64,000 bases of DNA from Paenirhizobium naphthalenivorans (GCF_007992095.1 NZ_BJZP01000025.1:1-64000), one strand, 5' to 3'; shown: positions 30,451 through 39,812, counted from the stretch's first letter. Numbers and translations are program-made. The notes: generated by a model from the sequence alone, not told the origin.

Positions 30451-31568
30451 ACGGACCAAATTTCAACGATTTTCATCTATGTGGCCGGTATCGAAAATAG
30501 CTTGATTGATCCCGGATGCCGCACAAACACAGCATCGCCCGCCGTCACCACATCGGCAAGATGAAGTTCAAGGTGGCGAACTGGCAGGAGTATGAGGCGG
30601 GCCTTCGCCGCCGTGGCAGTTTAACCCTTTGGATAACGCCGGAAGCGCTTAGCGGCTGGGTTGGCCCACTACGCAAGACGCGTGGCGGCCAGCCTCTGTA
30701 TTCGGATCTGGTGATCGAAACCACACTGATGCTGGGCATGGTATTCGGATTGCGGTTGCGCCAGAGTGAAGGGCTTCTGAGTTCGGTGCTTGGTATGATG
30801 GGACTGGATTTGCCAGTGCCCGATCACACGACACTCAGCCGACGGGCCAGAACCTGGAAGCCATCGGCCAGAAGCAACGACCGACAGTCTGTGGCGAGTG
30901 GGCCCATTCATGTTCTGATCGACAGCACCGGGCTGAAGATCTATGGCGCCGGCCAATGGTTGGAAGAAAAGCATAGGACAAAGTCCCGGCGTGGCTGGCG
31001 AAAACTGCACTTGGCCGTTGATGCCGACAGCGGCGAGATCCTTGCACATTGTCTGACAGATCGGGAAACAGGTGATGCCTCACAGCTGGAGCCGCTGCTG
31101 GATCAGATCGATGATGAGATCAGCCAGTTCACTGCCGATGGAGCTTATGATGGCACTCCAACCTACGACGCTGTTCTTCGTCACAGCAAAGGCGCAAGGG
31201 TTGTCATTCCACCGCGCTCGAACGCGGTTGAAAGGCCCAACGCCCAGGCATCCTGCCAGAGAGACGATCACGTAGCATCCATTCAGGCAGATGGCCGGCT
31301 GAAATGGCAGGTCGGCACTGGCTATGGCAAGCGGGCTTTGGTTGAAACAGCGATGGGTCGATACAAGGGCGTCATCGGGCCGCGTATGCGTGCTCGTTCA
31401 TTCCTTGCTCAACAGATAGAGGTTGCGATCGGTGTGGCCATTCTTAACCGAATGCTCGCCTGTGGACGCCCGAATTCCGTTCGTTGCCGAGCCTCAGCGG
31501 GAGCAACCAAATAAGCCGGTGCATCAAAGACCGAATGATGAACTGTCGCTGAACGCTGCACCAACGCC
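30441..31568 (+). mobile_element. IS5-family (IS903-group) insertion sequence
   Basis: An element of about 1.13 kb around a complete transposase. The outer limits are set by imperfect inverted ends (left GGAATTGGTGCA at 30441, right TGCACCAACGCC at 31557-31568). A flanking target duplication could not be confirmed, so the ends are approximate. It separates the broken EamA gene from the NRPS/PKS region. Confidence 0.65.
30516..31514 (+). CDS. IS903-group transposase
   Basis: A 332-residue DDE transposase. The catalytic residues appear in IDSTGLKIYG (Asp), TADGAYDG (Asp) and ALVETAMGRYK (Glu), with the group motif RRGWRKLHLAVD between them. The frame is open and the length normal, so the element may be active. 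An internal ATG at 30561 (MKFKVANW) is an alternative start. Confidence 0.92.
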   Translation: MPHKHSIARRHHIGKMKFKVANWQEYEAGLRRRGSLTLWITPEALSGWVGPLRKTRGGQPLYSDLVIETTLMLGMVFGLRLRQSEGLLSSVLGMMGLDLPVPDHTTLSRRARTWKPSARSNDRQSVASGPIHVLIDSTGLKIYGAGQWLEEKHRTKSRRGWRKLHLAVDADSGEILAHCLTDRETGDASQLEPLLDQIDDEISQFTADGAYDGTPTYDAVLRHSKGARVVIPPRSNAVERPNAQASCQRDDHVASIQADGRLKWQVGTGYGKRALVETAMGRYKGVIGPRMRARSFLAQQIEVAIGVAILNRMLACGRPNSVRCRASAGATK

Positions 31569-31616
31569 CATCAGAGCCCCTTTCCCGGCATGACAAAGTT
31601 AATGTGACAATACCCG

Positions 31617-33332
31617 TCAGAGCCCTTCTAGTTGCGAGCCGAGATGATCGGCGAGCTTGATCGCGAACGCCAGGATCATCAGCGTCGGGTTGGCATGGCC
31701 GCTCGTGGGGAAGACCGAACCTCCGGCGATATAGAGGTTGGGCAGGCCATGGACCTTGCAGTTTTCGTCGACCACGCCCGTCTTCGGGCTGGCCGACATC
31801 CGCGTCGTGCCGAGCGTATGCGCCATGTCGATAACGACGATATCCTGCGGACGTCGCTCGACCGCCCAGTCCTCGAGTACGGGCACGGGGAGGTTGGCGC
31901 TCGCCAGGGCGGCGCCCGAGAGCTCCGCGATCCTCAACAGCGTCTGGCGTTCGCCACCATTGATGCGCCAATCGGCCCTGGCGAGCGGGACGCCAAACCT
32001 GTCTCGGCGCGAACCGAGGCTGATCCGGCTGTCGGGGTCCGGGGCCTGTTCACAGATTGCCTCGATCCGCAGGCCCGCCAGCTTGTGGGGAAGGCCCCGG
32101 CTCTGGAACTCGTCGGCAACCATGTTCGGTGACAACCGGATCGCGGTGTTAACCACGAGATCCTTGACAAGTCGGGGCGTCCGCTCGCTCGAGAGGATCT
32201 TCATGCCGGCGCCCCGGGCGATCAGCCCCGAACCGGCCACGACCGAGCGAAGGTCTCGCCCCAGGTCCGTGCTGCGCCGGCGCAGCAGCTTCTTGAGCGC
32301 GTCCCAGGGATCGTCCGGTGCCCGCTCCGTGGCGAAATAGATCGCGGCATTCAACAGCCCCTCGCGCCGCTGAATCTCCGGTGTCAGCGCCAGCCCGTGC
32401 ATGAACATGTGCCCGCGTCCCTTGTGAGAAACGCCGTAAAAGCCGAAAAACCTGCCCACGTTCGCCATGTGCCCGCTTGAAAACCGCCCGACCCGCGTCG
32501 CCGCGTGATCCATCAGATACCGCCCAACGACATCGTGCTGATTGCCTATTCCGCGCGCATGGACGTCATTGGACGCCAGCAGGAGCCTGGCGTTCTCGAT
32601 GCCGCTCGCCGCCACGACGCAGATCCTGGCCTCGATCCTGGCCCGCTTGCCCTTGATGCTTGCCACGTCGACATGGGAGAAACGCGATCCGTCGGGACTG
32701 AGACCGATATGCGTCACCGATGCGTCAAGAAGAACACGTGTGTTTCGCGGCCTTCGCGCCAGCAATTCTCGGCCGAAACGCATGACGTCCAACCGGTCGA
32801 CCCGCGAGCGGGCGAATTGCCAATGGAAGGACTGAAGACCTTCCCTGTCGAAACGGCCGGGCGGTGCCTCGGGACAGAGGTTCAGAACCTCCATGGCACG
32901 CTCGACATAGGCCTCGATCCGACGGTGATCGACCGGCCAGCCCGAATAGGGCACCCAGGGGCGTGATTGGAAGTCCATCGCGTCGAACGGCGCCGACTTT
33001 CCCGCCCAGGCATGCGTCGACCCCCCTAGAGCCCGACAGCGCACGCCGAAGGGCTGGACCTCGTGCGACCAGAAACCGGCTTGCGGACCGTGAAACTCCC
33101 TGCGCTTGCGGAACTGCTGGTCCGAGCACGGCTCGCCCGCATTCTCGACCTCATTCAGCGCGGCATGTTCGGAATTTTCGAATTCGAGCCCGCTTTCGAC
33201 GACGAGGACCCTCTTGCCGGAACGCGCGCATTGCGCGGCAACCGTCAGGCCGGCGGGGCCCGCGCCGACGATCACAAGATCCACCGCGATGACCGAATTG
33301 TCCTCAATGTCGGCCAGATACTCGATCTTCAT
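31617..33332 (-). CDS. GMC family FAD oxidoreductase
   Basis: A 571-residue flavoenzyme. The N-terminal FAD fold DLVIVGAGPAGLTVAAQCA, the ALGGSTHAWAG substrate-side loop, the GIENARLLLAS segment and the C-terminal HTLGTTRM and GHANPTLMI motifs are all present. It oxidises an alcohol group. The ATG at 33332 starts shortly before the FAD fold; a longer reading to 33473 lacks family similarity. It flanks the NRPS/PKS genes and may tailor the product or a sugar, but it is divergent from the DegT gene and not part of the large operon. Confidence 0.85.
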   Translation of the reverse strand: MKIEYLADIEDNSVIAVDLVIVGAGPAGLTVAAQCARSGKRVLVVESGLEFENSEHAALNEVENAGEPCSDQQFRKRREFHGPQAGFWSHEVQPFGVRCRALGGSTHAWAGKSAPFDAMDFQSRPWVPYSGWPVDHRRIEAYVERAMEVLNLCPEAPPGRFDREGLQSFHWQFARSRVDRLDVMRFGRELLARRPRNTRVLLDASVTHIGLSPDGSRFSHVDVASIKGKRARIEARICVVAASGIENARLLLASNDVHARGIGNQHDVVGRYLMDHAATRVGRFSSGHMANVGRFFGFYGVSHKGRGHMFMHGLALTPEIQRREGLLNAAIYFATERAPDDPWDALKKLLRRRSTDLGRDLRSVVAGSGLIARGAGMKILSSERTPRLVKDLVVNTAIRLSPNMVADEFQSRGLPHKLAGLRIEAICEQAPDPDSRISLGSRRDRFGVPLARADWRINGGERQTLLRIAELSGAALASANLPVPVLEDWAVERRPQDIVVIDMAHTLGTTRMSASPKTGVVDENCKVHGLPNLYIAGGSVFPTSGHANPTLMILAFAIKLADHLGSQLEGL

Positions 33333-33690
33333 TCCGAATCCGCTTCCCCCTGCCACGGACGGCAAGTCGACGCCGTTTTCGATCACCGTCGTTTCTGCGC
33401 AATTCCCGATTGTTTGCCAAGGCTTACCGGGCATCGCCAGCCTAGCGACTTCGGCTATCATCGCTTGAACCAAAGGCGCAGCGCCGGACGGAGATCACGC
33501 GCGACCACCCGCTATCCTATAGGGGTAGGACGCCCGCACGGCATACCGCTTCCGTAGGGGGCGCCATCAGCGGATCGGCTCCCCGCTCAGCCGGATGTCC
33601 GTTTTGAATGCTTGGCCGTGAGCGTCTAGGCTCGATCCGCATCCTGCAAATACCGGTTTGGCAAATGCTCGCTCGAATGGAGAACAGATC
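33333..33690. other. divergent intergenic region, GMC / DegT genes
   Basis: About 360 bases between oppositely oriented genes, so both promoters should be here. No convincing -35/-10 pair or long dyad was found; GGAGA before the DegT ATG is the only clear signal. Confidence 0.4.
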
Positions 33691-34884
33691 ATGGCGCGGG
33701 TCGGCTTGAGGGAATGGCTGGCGATTGCCCCCGTCATCGCATCCGGCAGGCTGTCGCGCTACGGCGGCGGAGAAGGCGGACCTCTGGCGCGATTCGAAGC
33801 AGATTTTTCCACGTCCTTCGGTGTGCGCCACACACTCGCGGTCTGCAATGGAACCGCCGCGCTGATCGCGGCGCTGGTCTCTGCCGGCATCGGCCCTTCG
33901 GACGAGGTCCTGGTGCCCGCCTATACGTGGATCGCGACGGCCGGCGCGGTTCTCGCCACGGGCGCCGTGCCCGTCCTCGTCGATATCGACGAGACCCTGA
34001 CCATCGATCCCCTCGACATCGAGCGCAAGATCACGCCGCGCACGCGCGCGATCATACCCGTGCACATGGCCAACATGGTCTGCGACATGGACAGCATCAT
34101 GGGCATCGCCCGCCGGCACGGCCTCGTCGTGGTCGAGGATGCCTGCCAGGCGGTCGGCGCGAGCTACAAGGGTCGACGCGTCGGGACGATCGGCGACGCG
34201 GGCGCCTTCAGCTTCAATCAGTTCAAAAACATCAGCATAGGCGAAGGCGGCGCGATCGTCACCAATGACGACCGCCTGTTCGCGCGTGCCCGGATGTATC
34301 ACGACATCGGTTCGGTGTTTCGCGGCCATCTCGACAATGCCAACGAGCCTCCCTTCTGCGGCGTCAACCTGAAGGCCAGCCAGATCCAGGGCGCGATGCT
34401 CAACGTCCAGCTCGGCAAACTCGACCCAATGATCGCGCGCATGCGCCGGCGCTATGACGCGATGGCTGCGATCCTTACCGCCGCCAGGGGCCCGCGCGTG
34501 GGGCCACACAACGACCGGCCCAACGCCATCGGTCTTCACGTGATCTTCGATACCGAGAAGGACGCGCAGGCGTTCGCGTCCGAGAACCCGCGCGGCGTCC
34601 ATCGGGTTCATGACTCGAGCAGGCATGTCTACAGCTTCTGGCAACCCATATTGCAGCAGCGAGCCGCCCATCCCCGGATGGACCCGTTCGTCTGGGCCAG
34701 CCGTCCCATGGACTATTCACAGGACGTTTGTGCGCGCTCCCTCGAGATCCTGAAGCGCACATGCCGCATCAGCCTCGGTGAAAACTATCCGCTTCCGGTG
34801 ATGACGTTTCTCGCCCGCAGGATGGGGCGGCACCGCAACGTCCCTGCCCCGGTCTATGTCGCGACGCCGGATTACGGGACCTGA
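33691..34884 (+). CDS. DegT/DnrJ/EryC1/StrS family aminotransferase
   Basis: A 397-residue PLP enzyme of the sugar or antibiotic aminotransferase type. CNGTAALIAAL, PAYTWIATAGAVL, VEDACQAVGASYKG and the PLP-lysine segment FNQFKNISIGEGGAIVTND are intact. The ATG at 33691 follows GGAGA. It may aminate a keto-sugar for the polysaccharide or a precursor of the NRPS/PKS product. It is 3 bases from the phosphopantetheinyl transferase gene. Confidence 0.88.
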   Translation: MARVGLREWLAIAPVIASGRLSRYGGGEGGPLARFEADFSTSFGVRHTLAVCNGTAALIAALVSAGIGPSDEVLVPAYTWIATAGAVLATGAVPVLVDIDETLTIDPLDIERKITPRTRAIIPVHMANMVCDMDSIMGIARRHGLVVVEDACQAVGASYKGRRVGTIGDAGAFSFNQFKNISIGEGGAIVTNDDRLFARARMYHDIGSVFRGHLDNANEPPFCGVNLKASQIQGAMLNVQLGKLDPMIARMRRRYDAMAAILTAARGPRVGPHNDRPNAIGLHVIFDTEKDAQAFASENPRGVHRVHDSSRHVYSFWQPILQQRAAHPRMDPFVWASRPMDYSQDVCARSLEILKRTCRISLGENYPLPVMTFLARRMGRHRNVPAPVYVATPDYGT

Positions 34885-34887
34885 TCG

Positions 34888-35703
34888 ATGACGGGGCGCG
34901 CATCGACATCGGCGGTGGCGATCGATCTCTGGACGTGGGATCTGGACAGGCCTCCGGCCGTGGTCGCGAATTTCGCCGCGCTGCTTGCCCCCGACGAGAC
35001 CGCCCGGGCTTCCCGTTTCGTCATGGCGCGCGACGCCGGGCGCTATATCGTTGCGAGGGCCGGGTTGCGCGTAATTCTCGGCAGCCGCCTCGGGATTGCG
35101 CCCGCCGAACTGGCTTTCCTCTACAACGACTTTGGCAAACCGCGCCTCGCGCCGTGCGACATGGCGCTCCGGCACTTCAACCTCAGTCACAGTGGCGCAC
35201 TGGCGATGCTGGCGATCTCCGACCGTTTTCCGCTCGGCATCGACATCGAGGAGGCGAAACCCCTCAAGGAGGACATCGCGGGATATTTCTTCTCCACTCG
35301 CGAATGCGCCTCGCTCGATCGCTTGCCACGAAGCGGTTATCTGAACGCCTTCTATCGGTGCTGGACCCGCAAGGAGGCCTTCGTGAAGGCGCATGGGGAC
35401 GGTCTGACAATCGCGCTGGACGCCTTCGACGTGTCGGTCGGGGCAAAGGCGACTCTCGATCTCGGACGCCTCGACGGCGAAGCGTCGCGGAGCGGCCGCT
35501 GGAGACTTTTCAACATCAAGACGCCCGTCGGCTTCCAGGGTGCGTTGGTCGCCTTGACCGGTGGTGTTCCCGTACAGCTGCGTTATCACCGCTGGTCGGG
35601 CGACGACGTACCGCGCGAGAGCCTCAGTTGCGCAGCCGCGCGTCCAGGATATAGCGGTCTCCCGCTGCATCAAAATGATGACACGCGACCAGCTTCGGCT
35701 TGA
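34888..35703 (+). CDS. Sfp-type 4'-phosphopantetheinyl transferase
   Basis: A 271-residue transferase that loads phosphopantetheine on carrier domains. The signature parts FNLSHSG, LGIDIEE and the motif WTRKEAFVKAHGDGL are present. It is surely the activator of the T/ACP domains encoded opposite. Its 3' end runs 80 bases into the convergent gene at 35624, an unusually long overlap; the last 25 or so residues are Arg/Ala/Ser-rich and may not matter. Confidence 0.92.
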   Translation: MTGRASTSAVAIDLWTWDLDRPPAVVANFAALLAPDETARASRFVMARDAGRYIVARAGLRVILGSRLGIAPAELAFLYNDFGKPRLAPCDMALRHFNLSHSGALAMLAISDRFPLGIDIEEAKPLKEDIAGYFFSTRECASLDRLPRSGYLNAFYRCWTRKEAFVKAHGDGLTIALDAFDVSVGAKATLDLGRLDGEASRSGRWRLFNIKTPVGFQGALVALTGGVPVQLRYHRWSGDDVPRESLSCAAARPGYSGLPLHQNDDTRPASA

Positions 35704-37267
35704 AATCGGGGACGATGGTTCTGACGCATCGCTCGCGATAATTCTCCCGATCGAGCTGCTCGACGAGCATGACGTTCAATCCATAGCCGTAAACGCCGTA
35801 TTCATTGCGCTGCGAGGGGCGATAGAGACGCCCGTCGCGCTGAAACATCCGCCCCGCGTTGCGGGCCGTCGTGCTGTCGAGAACGACGGGATTGCGCTTG
35901 TGCGGAACGACCCGTGACAGGCCCGGGCCATCGACCTCGAAAACATGCAACTCGCTGCAATGATCCTCGTAGGCGTGGAAGTCAGACAGATTGGTGAAGA
36001 GCCACCACCGATCCCGATAGCGCGTCAATACGCTGTCGGCGGGAGAGAGGCCGTGGAGCGCTGTTGCGTGGAGTTCCCACTTCAGTGGAAACTCCACGCA
36101 ACACCAGATTTCCAGCCGGCGCGCCTGATTGGTCTCCGGCATCATGAAAAGGTCCTGTCCATGACGAAAGACGAAAGGATAGGAAAGATGGTAGTCGCGC
36201 TCTAGCGCGACGCCCAACCTCTCCAGCCTGTCGCCATTCATTCGCGCGACCGCGATATGGGCCTTGGTATCCCGCTTCGCATAGGCCTCGTAGAAGAGGT
36301 AGCACTGGCCATCGTGATGCAGCATGAACGGGTCGGCGCGAATTTCATCCCGGTCCGGCGCGATTTCAACGGATTGCCGGGGATCGAAATCCTCAATGTT
36401 TCCGTGGCCGGTGCACAGTGTCCAGACCGCCGATGCGCCGCCCACCTTCGTGTGCAATGCCTTGCCGGCGCGATAGAGGAGCTGGCCGGACAGCGCACCG
36501 GCATAGCGCAGCAGGTCTCCGGTGGAAGGCGGCGTGGCGGCATCGTCCGTCTTGGGCGCGGCCGTGACGGTGCCTAGATTCCCGGTATCCGCGACGCGGG
36601 TGAGCTCCCGCATGACGAGCGTCACCGCGCGTTCCTTGGTGAAACCGGCATTGCGCGCGGCGCTGAACTTGGTGTTGAAGGACGACGACGCCAGGCATTG
36701 GGTCTCAGGATCGGCGCCATGTCTCACATAAAGGCACAGAAGGCTGGAAGGCGCGCGACGCAGTACGCTGTCATAGCCGTGCCAATCGTCGGTATCGCTG
36801 CGCTCGTCGGAGAAGGAAAAGCTCCACTCCCCGAACGGAAGCGCCCGAACGACCTCGTCGGGCAGGCCGACGGCGGTCATGCGGACAACCAGGTCGAGGC
36901 CGAGATCCGACACCAGCCGAACCGCCCGCTTGGCATCGCAGCCATCGAAATCGACAGCCGGCGGCAATCGTTCGTGACGCTGGTTATTCATGGAAAAGGT
37001 CGTGGGCACATAGACCGGCTCGCGCGCCAGTACCGCCTGTTCCAGCCGCGCGAGCGGTCCGAACAGGGGAGAAATCGGCTGGCGCCTGAATGGTCGGGGA
37101 TGGACCAGGAAACTTACCAGCGAAAGGCCGGGAGCCGCCATGACACGGTCGAAGATGCGGAGCTCCCAGTTCTCGAATCCGGGGTTTGGTCCTACGAGAA
37201 ATCCGATCCGCAACGGCTCCGTCGCAACCGACCTCATTCGCTCGCGTTCGGTCACGAGTTTCTCCAT
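35624..37267 (-). CDS. two-domain protein: formyltransferase-like plus GINT1-like domain
   Basis: A 547-residue protein. Residues 18-225 resemble the degenerate formyltransferase fold found in bacterial glucosamine inositolphosphorylceramide transferase-type proteins (DLVVRMTAVGLPDEVVRALP, GEWSFSFSDE in place of the usual SFHHGD). Residues 280-540 resemble the N-terminal domain of plant GINT1, a five-blade-like repeat region (ADPFMLHHDGQCYLFYEAY, YHLSYPFVFRHGQDLFMMPE, DSVLTRYRDRWWLFTN). Such proteins occur in polysaccharide and natural-product loci; the reaction is not known. It begins one base after the stop of the C-T-TE gene and is the last gene of the NRPS operon. Confidence 0.75.
   Translation of the reverse strand: MEKLVTERERMRSVATEPLRIGFLVGPNPGFENWELRIFDRVMAAPGLSLVSFLVHPRPFRRQPISPLFGPLARLEQAVLAREPVYVPTTFSMNNQRHERLPPAVDFDGCDAKRAVRLVSDLGLDLVVRMTAVGLPDEVVRALPFGEWSFSFSDERSDTDDWHGYDSVLRRAPSSLLCLYVRHGADPETQCLASSSFNTKFSAARNAGFTKERAVTLVMRELTRVADTGNLGTVTAAPKTDDAATPPSTGDLLRYAGALSGQLLYRAGKALHTKVGGASAVWTLCTGHGNIEDFDPRQSVEIAPDRDEIRADPFMLHHDGQCYLFYEAYAKRDTKAHIAVARMNGDRLERLGVALERDYHLSYPFVFRHGQDLFMMPETNQARRLEIWCCVEFPLKWELHATALHGLSPADSVLTRYRDRWWLFTNLSDFHAYEDHCSELHVFEVDGPGLSRVVPHKRNPVVLDSTTARNAGRMFQRDGRLYRPSQRNEYGVYGYGLNVMLVEQLDRENYRERCVRTIVPDFKPKLVACHHFDAAGDRYILDARLRN
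36063..36102. repeat. 40-base near-perfect inverted repeat within coding sequence
   Basis: GTTGCGTGGAGTTCCCAC (36063-36080) and GTGGAAACTCCACGCAAC (36085-36102) pair at 17 of 18 positions around a TTCA loop. It lies in the GINT1-like coding region (codons for EIWCCVEFPLKWELHA). Confidence 0.85.
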
Positions 37268-37268
37268 G

Positions 37269-39812
37269 TCAGCGGGCTCGCAACCGTTCCTCGATCGACG
37301 CGGCGAGCGTGCGGATCCCGTCGAAGGTCAGGGAATTCTCATGCCAGCCCGTGAGGTCGATCACACCGGCATCACCATCAAGGGCATCTCCCCAGCCGAA
37401 CCGCACGGCGCCTGCCCGACGATGATTGGCCTGACTGCGAAAAAGCTGCAGGTCGCGAGCTTCCGTGGCCCGATAGTTCCGTGCCGCCCGGACGAGGATT
37501 TCCGTTGCATCGGCGTTCGCCTGCTCTTCCGAGGAAGGCTGGGCGGCTTTGGCACCCAGCATCCGCAGGAGCTTGAGCGTGGCGTTGAACTCCCGGAGAA
37601 AGGCGACGAGCCGCATGCGCCCGGTCAGCAGCCTTCCGGTGAAGTAGCCGATGCGTCGCACCCGCTTCTCGGTATTCCACCAGCGCTGTCGCGCCTTCGG
37701 CAGCGAACGGAAATAGCCCGGCGCCCATGAATCGATGACGGCGGTAAAGGCGATGTCCTTGCCGGCCGCCTTCAGCTGTCGCGCGACTTCCACCGCGAGC
37801 ACGCCGTTGACGCAAAGGCCAACCACGGCGATCGGGCCTGTCACCTCCGCGAGCGGCATCGCTGCGATCGCGTCCCCGGCGACCCGCTCAAGCGACGGCT
37901 CGTCCAGGCAGGAATACGACGCCCCTCGGAGAAGATTGACGTTGTAGACCGAGATGGTGTCGGCGAGTTCGCTCGCGAGACGGTAGTAGAGGAAGGGATG
38001 GTTCAGCGTGAAGACGGCGCACCGGCCGGACCCCGCTTTGTAGAGGGTCGTTTCCCAGGCGCCGGTGGACTTGTCGACCGTTTCCTCCGGCGTGTCGTCG
38101 CCGAATATCGCGCGGGCAAAGGCGCCGAGTGTCGGCGCGCGGAAAAGCAGCTCGAGATTGGGCCTGACGTCGCATTGCTCCTTCACCGCCGACAGCATGC
38201 GGAGCGCCAGCAGCGAGTGCCCGCCAAGCGCGAAGAAATCATCCTCCGGCCGGACCGATTTGACGTCGAGGATCCGCGCCCAGATATCCGTGAGGGTCGC
38301 GACGCGATCCGATGGAGACACCGGCGCGCGCAGGTCCCGCGCGGTCATCTCCGCCGCCTCAACACGACCGGCGCGAGCGCTGGAGAGGGCGACGACCGGC
38401 ACGGTCCCCACGCGGCTGCCGGTCTGGTCTGAGGAAACAACCACCCCGGGAGCGACGAGCGACGACAGCGGCGCCGTTGGCCGGCCAAGCGCAAGCTCGT
38501 AGGCGTCCTGCCACATTTGCAACAGCCGTTCGATGGTCCCTCGGTCGAAGAGATCCGTGTTGTATTCGATCGACATCCGCCAGCCGGACGGACGGCCGAT
38601 CATGATGAAGCTCAGGTCATAGATGACGCCCGGTGATTGCGATGGAGCGCTAACGAGTTCGAAGGCACCGTAGCGGCGATCCTCGAGGAAGGCCTTCTGC
38701 AGATTGAAGTTGACCGAGATCAGCGGATTGCGCGATGGGTCTCGGGGTGGGTTGACCATTTCGACCAACTTGTTGAACGGCATGCGCTGGTGATCGAGCG
38801 CGGCCGCCACGACCGTGCTCGCGGCCCGCAAGTGGTCGAGGAAGGATGTCTCCGGTGCGACATGGAAGCGAAGCACCAGATTGTTGATGAAGACGCCAAT
38901 CAGGTTTTCCAGGTCGGATTGGTCGCGCCCGGCGATCTGCGTGCCAAACAGGATATCGCCGGCACACGTATAGCGGTGTAGCATCGCGCTCATCACCGCG
39001 GCGCCGAAACTGTAGAGCGACACACGGTTCTCGCGGGCGGCGTTTTCCATCCGCTCGCCGAATTCCAGCGGCTTCACGACCGACATGATATTCCCGTTGT
39101 TCGTCTTCTGCGCCTTGCGCGGATGATCCGTCGGCACCTCGAAATAGGGCGCGCCGACCAGTTGTTCCCGCCAGAAGGTCTTCTCGGTCTCGAAACCATA
39201 GCTGTCCAGATAGGCCTTCTGCCACAGTGCGAAATCGCCGTATTGCAGGGCGAGGTCCGGAAGATTTGGTGCCCGCCCCGCGTCGAGCGCCGCCGCGATT
39301 TCCCCGACCTCCCTGCCCAGCACGCGGATCGACCATCCGTCGAAGCAGCTCTGATGCGCGGTGATCAGAATGAAGGCGCGTTCGTTCTCGACGATCAGCA
39401 GCGACACCCGTATGAGGCCAGGCCGGCCAAGGTTGAAGGGCGCGGACGCAGTCTCTTCCCCGATGGAGAGAATCCGCTGTTCGTGCTGCTCGATCGGCAT
39501 GCCCCGGAGATCGATTACCGACAGCCGGAAGTCGACGCCTTCGACGACCTGCTGATAGGGGCTGCCGTTCCGTTCGACGAAGCGCGTGCGCAGAATCTCG
39601 TGACGCTGGATGATCGTGCGCAACGTGGCCTCGATCGTCGACGCCTTGAAATCCCCGCGAATCTCCCAGCGGACCGCAACGTTCAGCGCCGGGTTGCCTG
39701 GCTTTAGCTGATCGAGGACCCAGCAGCGCAGCTGGGTCTGGGTGCAGGGGAATTCGCCGACGATCGCCGTGGTCGCATCGGGGGCCGAGGTGATGTTTCC
39801 CATATGATTCAT
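37269..39812 (-). CDS. NRPS terminal enzyme: C*-T-TE
   Basis: An 847-residue protein without an adenylation domain. The condensation domain (residues 18-450) carries AHQSCFDG near residue 153 in place of HHxxxDG, so the second, catalytic His is Gln. The carrier domain has LGGHSL (Ser about 533). The C-terminal alpha/beta hydrolase (about 600-847) has VGLCVNG near residue 666, Cys where the nucleophilic Ser is expected, and a catalytic-type His in GWHENSL near 823. The T domain must be loaded in trans or accept the chain as it is. The gene overlaps the PKS-NRPS gene (TGATG). Confidence 0.9.
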   Translation of the reverse strand: MNHMGNITSAPDATTAIVGEFPCTQTQLRCWVLDQLKPGNPALNVAVRWEIRGDFKASTIEATLRTIIQRHEILRTRFVERNGSPYQQVVEGVDFRLSVIDLRGMPIEQHEQRILSIGEETASAPFNLGRPGLIRVSLLIVENERAFILITAHQSCFDGWSIRVLGREVGEIAAALDAGRAPNLPDLALQYGDFALWQKAYLDSYGFETEKTFWREQLVGAPYFEVPTDHPRKAQKTNNGNIMSVVKPLEFGERMENAARENRVSLYSFGAAVMSAMLHRYTCAGDILFGTQIAGRDQSDLENLIGVFINNLVLRFHVAPETSFLDHLRAASTVVAAALDHQRMPFNKLVEMVNPPRDPSRNPLISVNFNLQKAFLEDRRYGAFELVSAPSQSPGVIYDLSFIMIGRPSGWRMSIEYNTDLFDRGTIERLLQMWQDAYELALGRPTAPLSSLVAPGVVVSSDQTGSRVGTVPVVALSSARAGRVEAAEMTARDLRAPVSPSDRVATLTDIWARILDVKSVRPEDDFFALGGHSLLALRMLSAVKEQCDVRPNLELLFRAPTLGAFARAIFGDDTPEETVDKSTGAWETTLYKAGSGRCAVFTLNHPFLYYRLASELADTISVYNVNLLRGASYSCLDEPSLERVAGDAIAAMPLAEVTGPIAVVGLCVNGVLAVEVARQLKAAGKDIAFTAVIDSWAPGYFRSLPKARQRWWNTEKRVRRIGYFTGRLLTGRMRLVAFLREFNATLKLLRMLGAKAAQPSSEEQANADATEILVRAARNYRATEARDLQLFRSQANHRRAGAVRFGWGDALDGDAGVIDLTGWHENSLTFDGIRTLAASIEERLRAR

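Noticed and set aside
31571-31625. Two copies of TCAGAGCCC (31571-31579 and 31617-31625) as a target duplication of the IS903-group element
   Set aside because: Both lie on the right side of the element, one inside the end of the GMC gene; a duplication should flank both ends.
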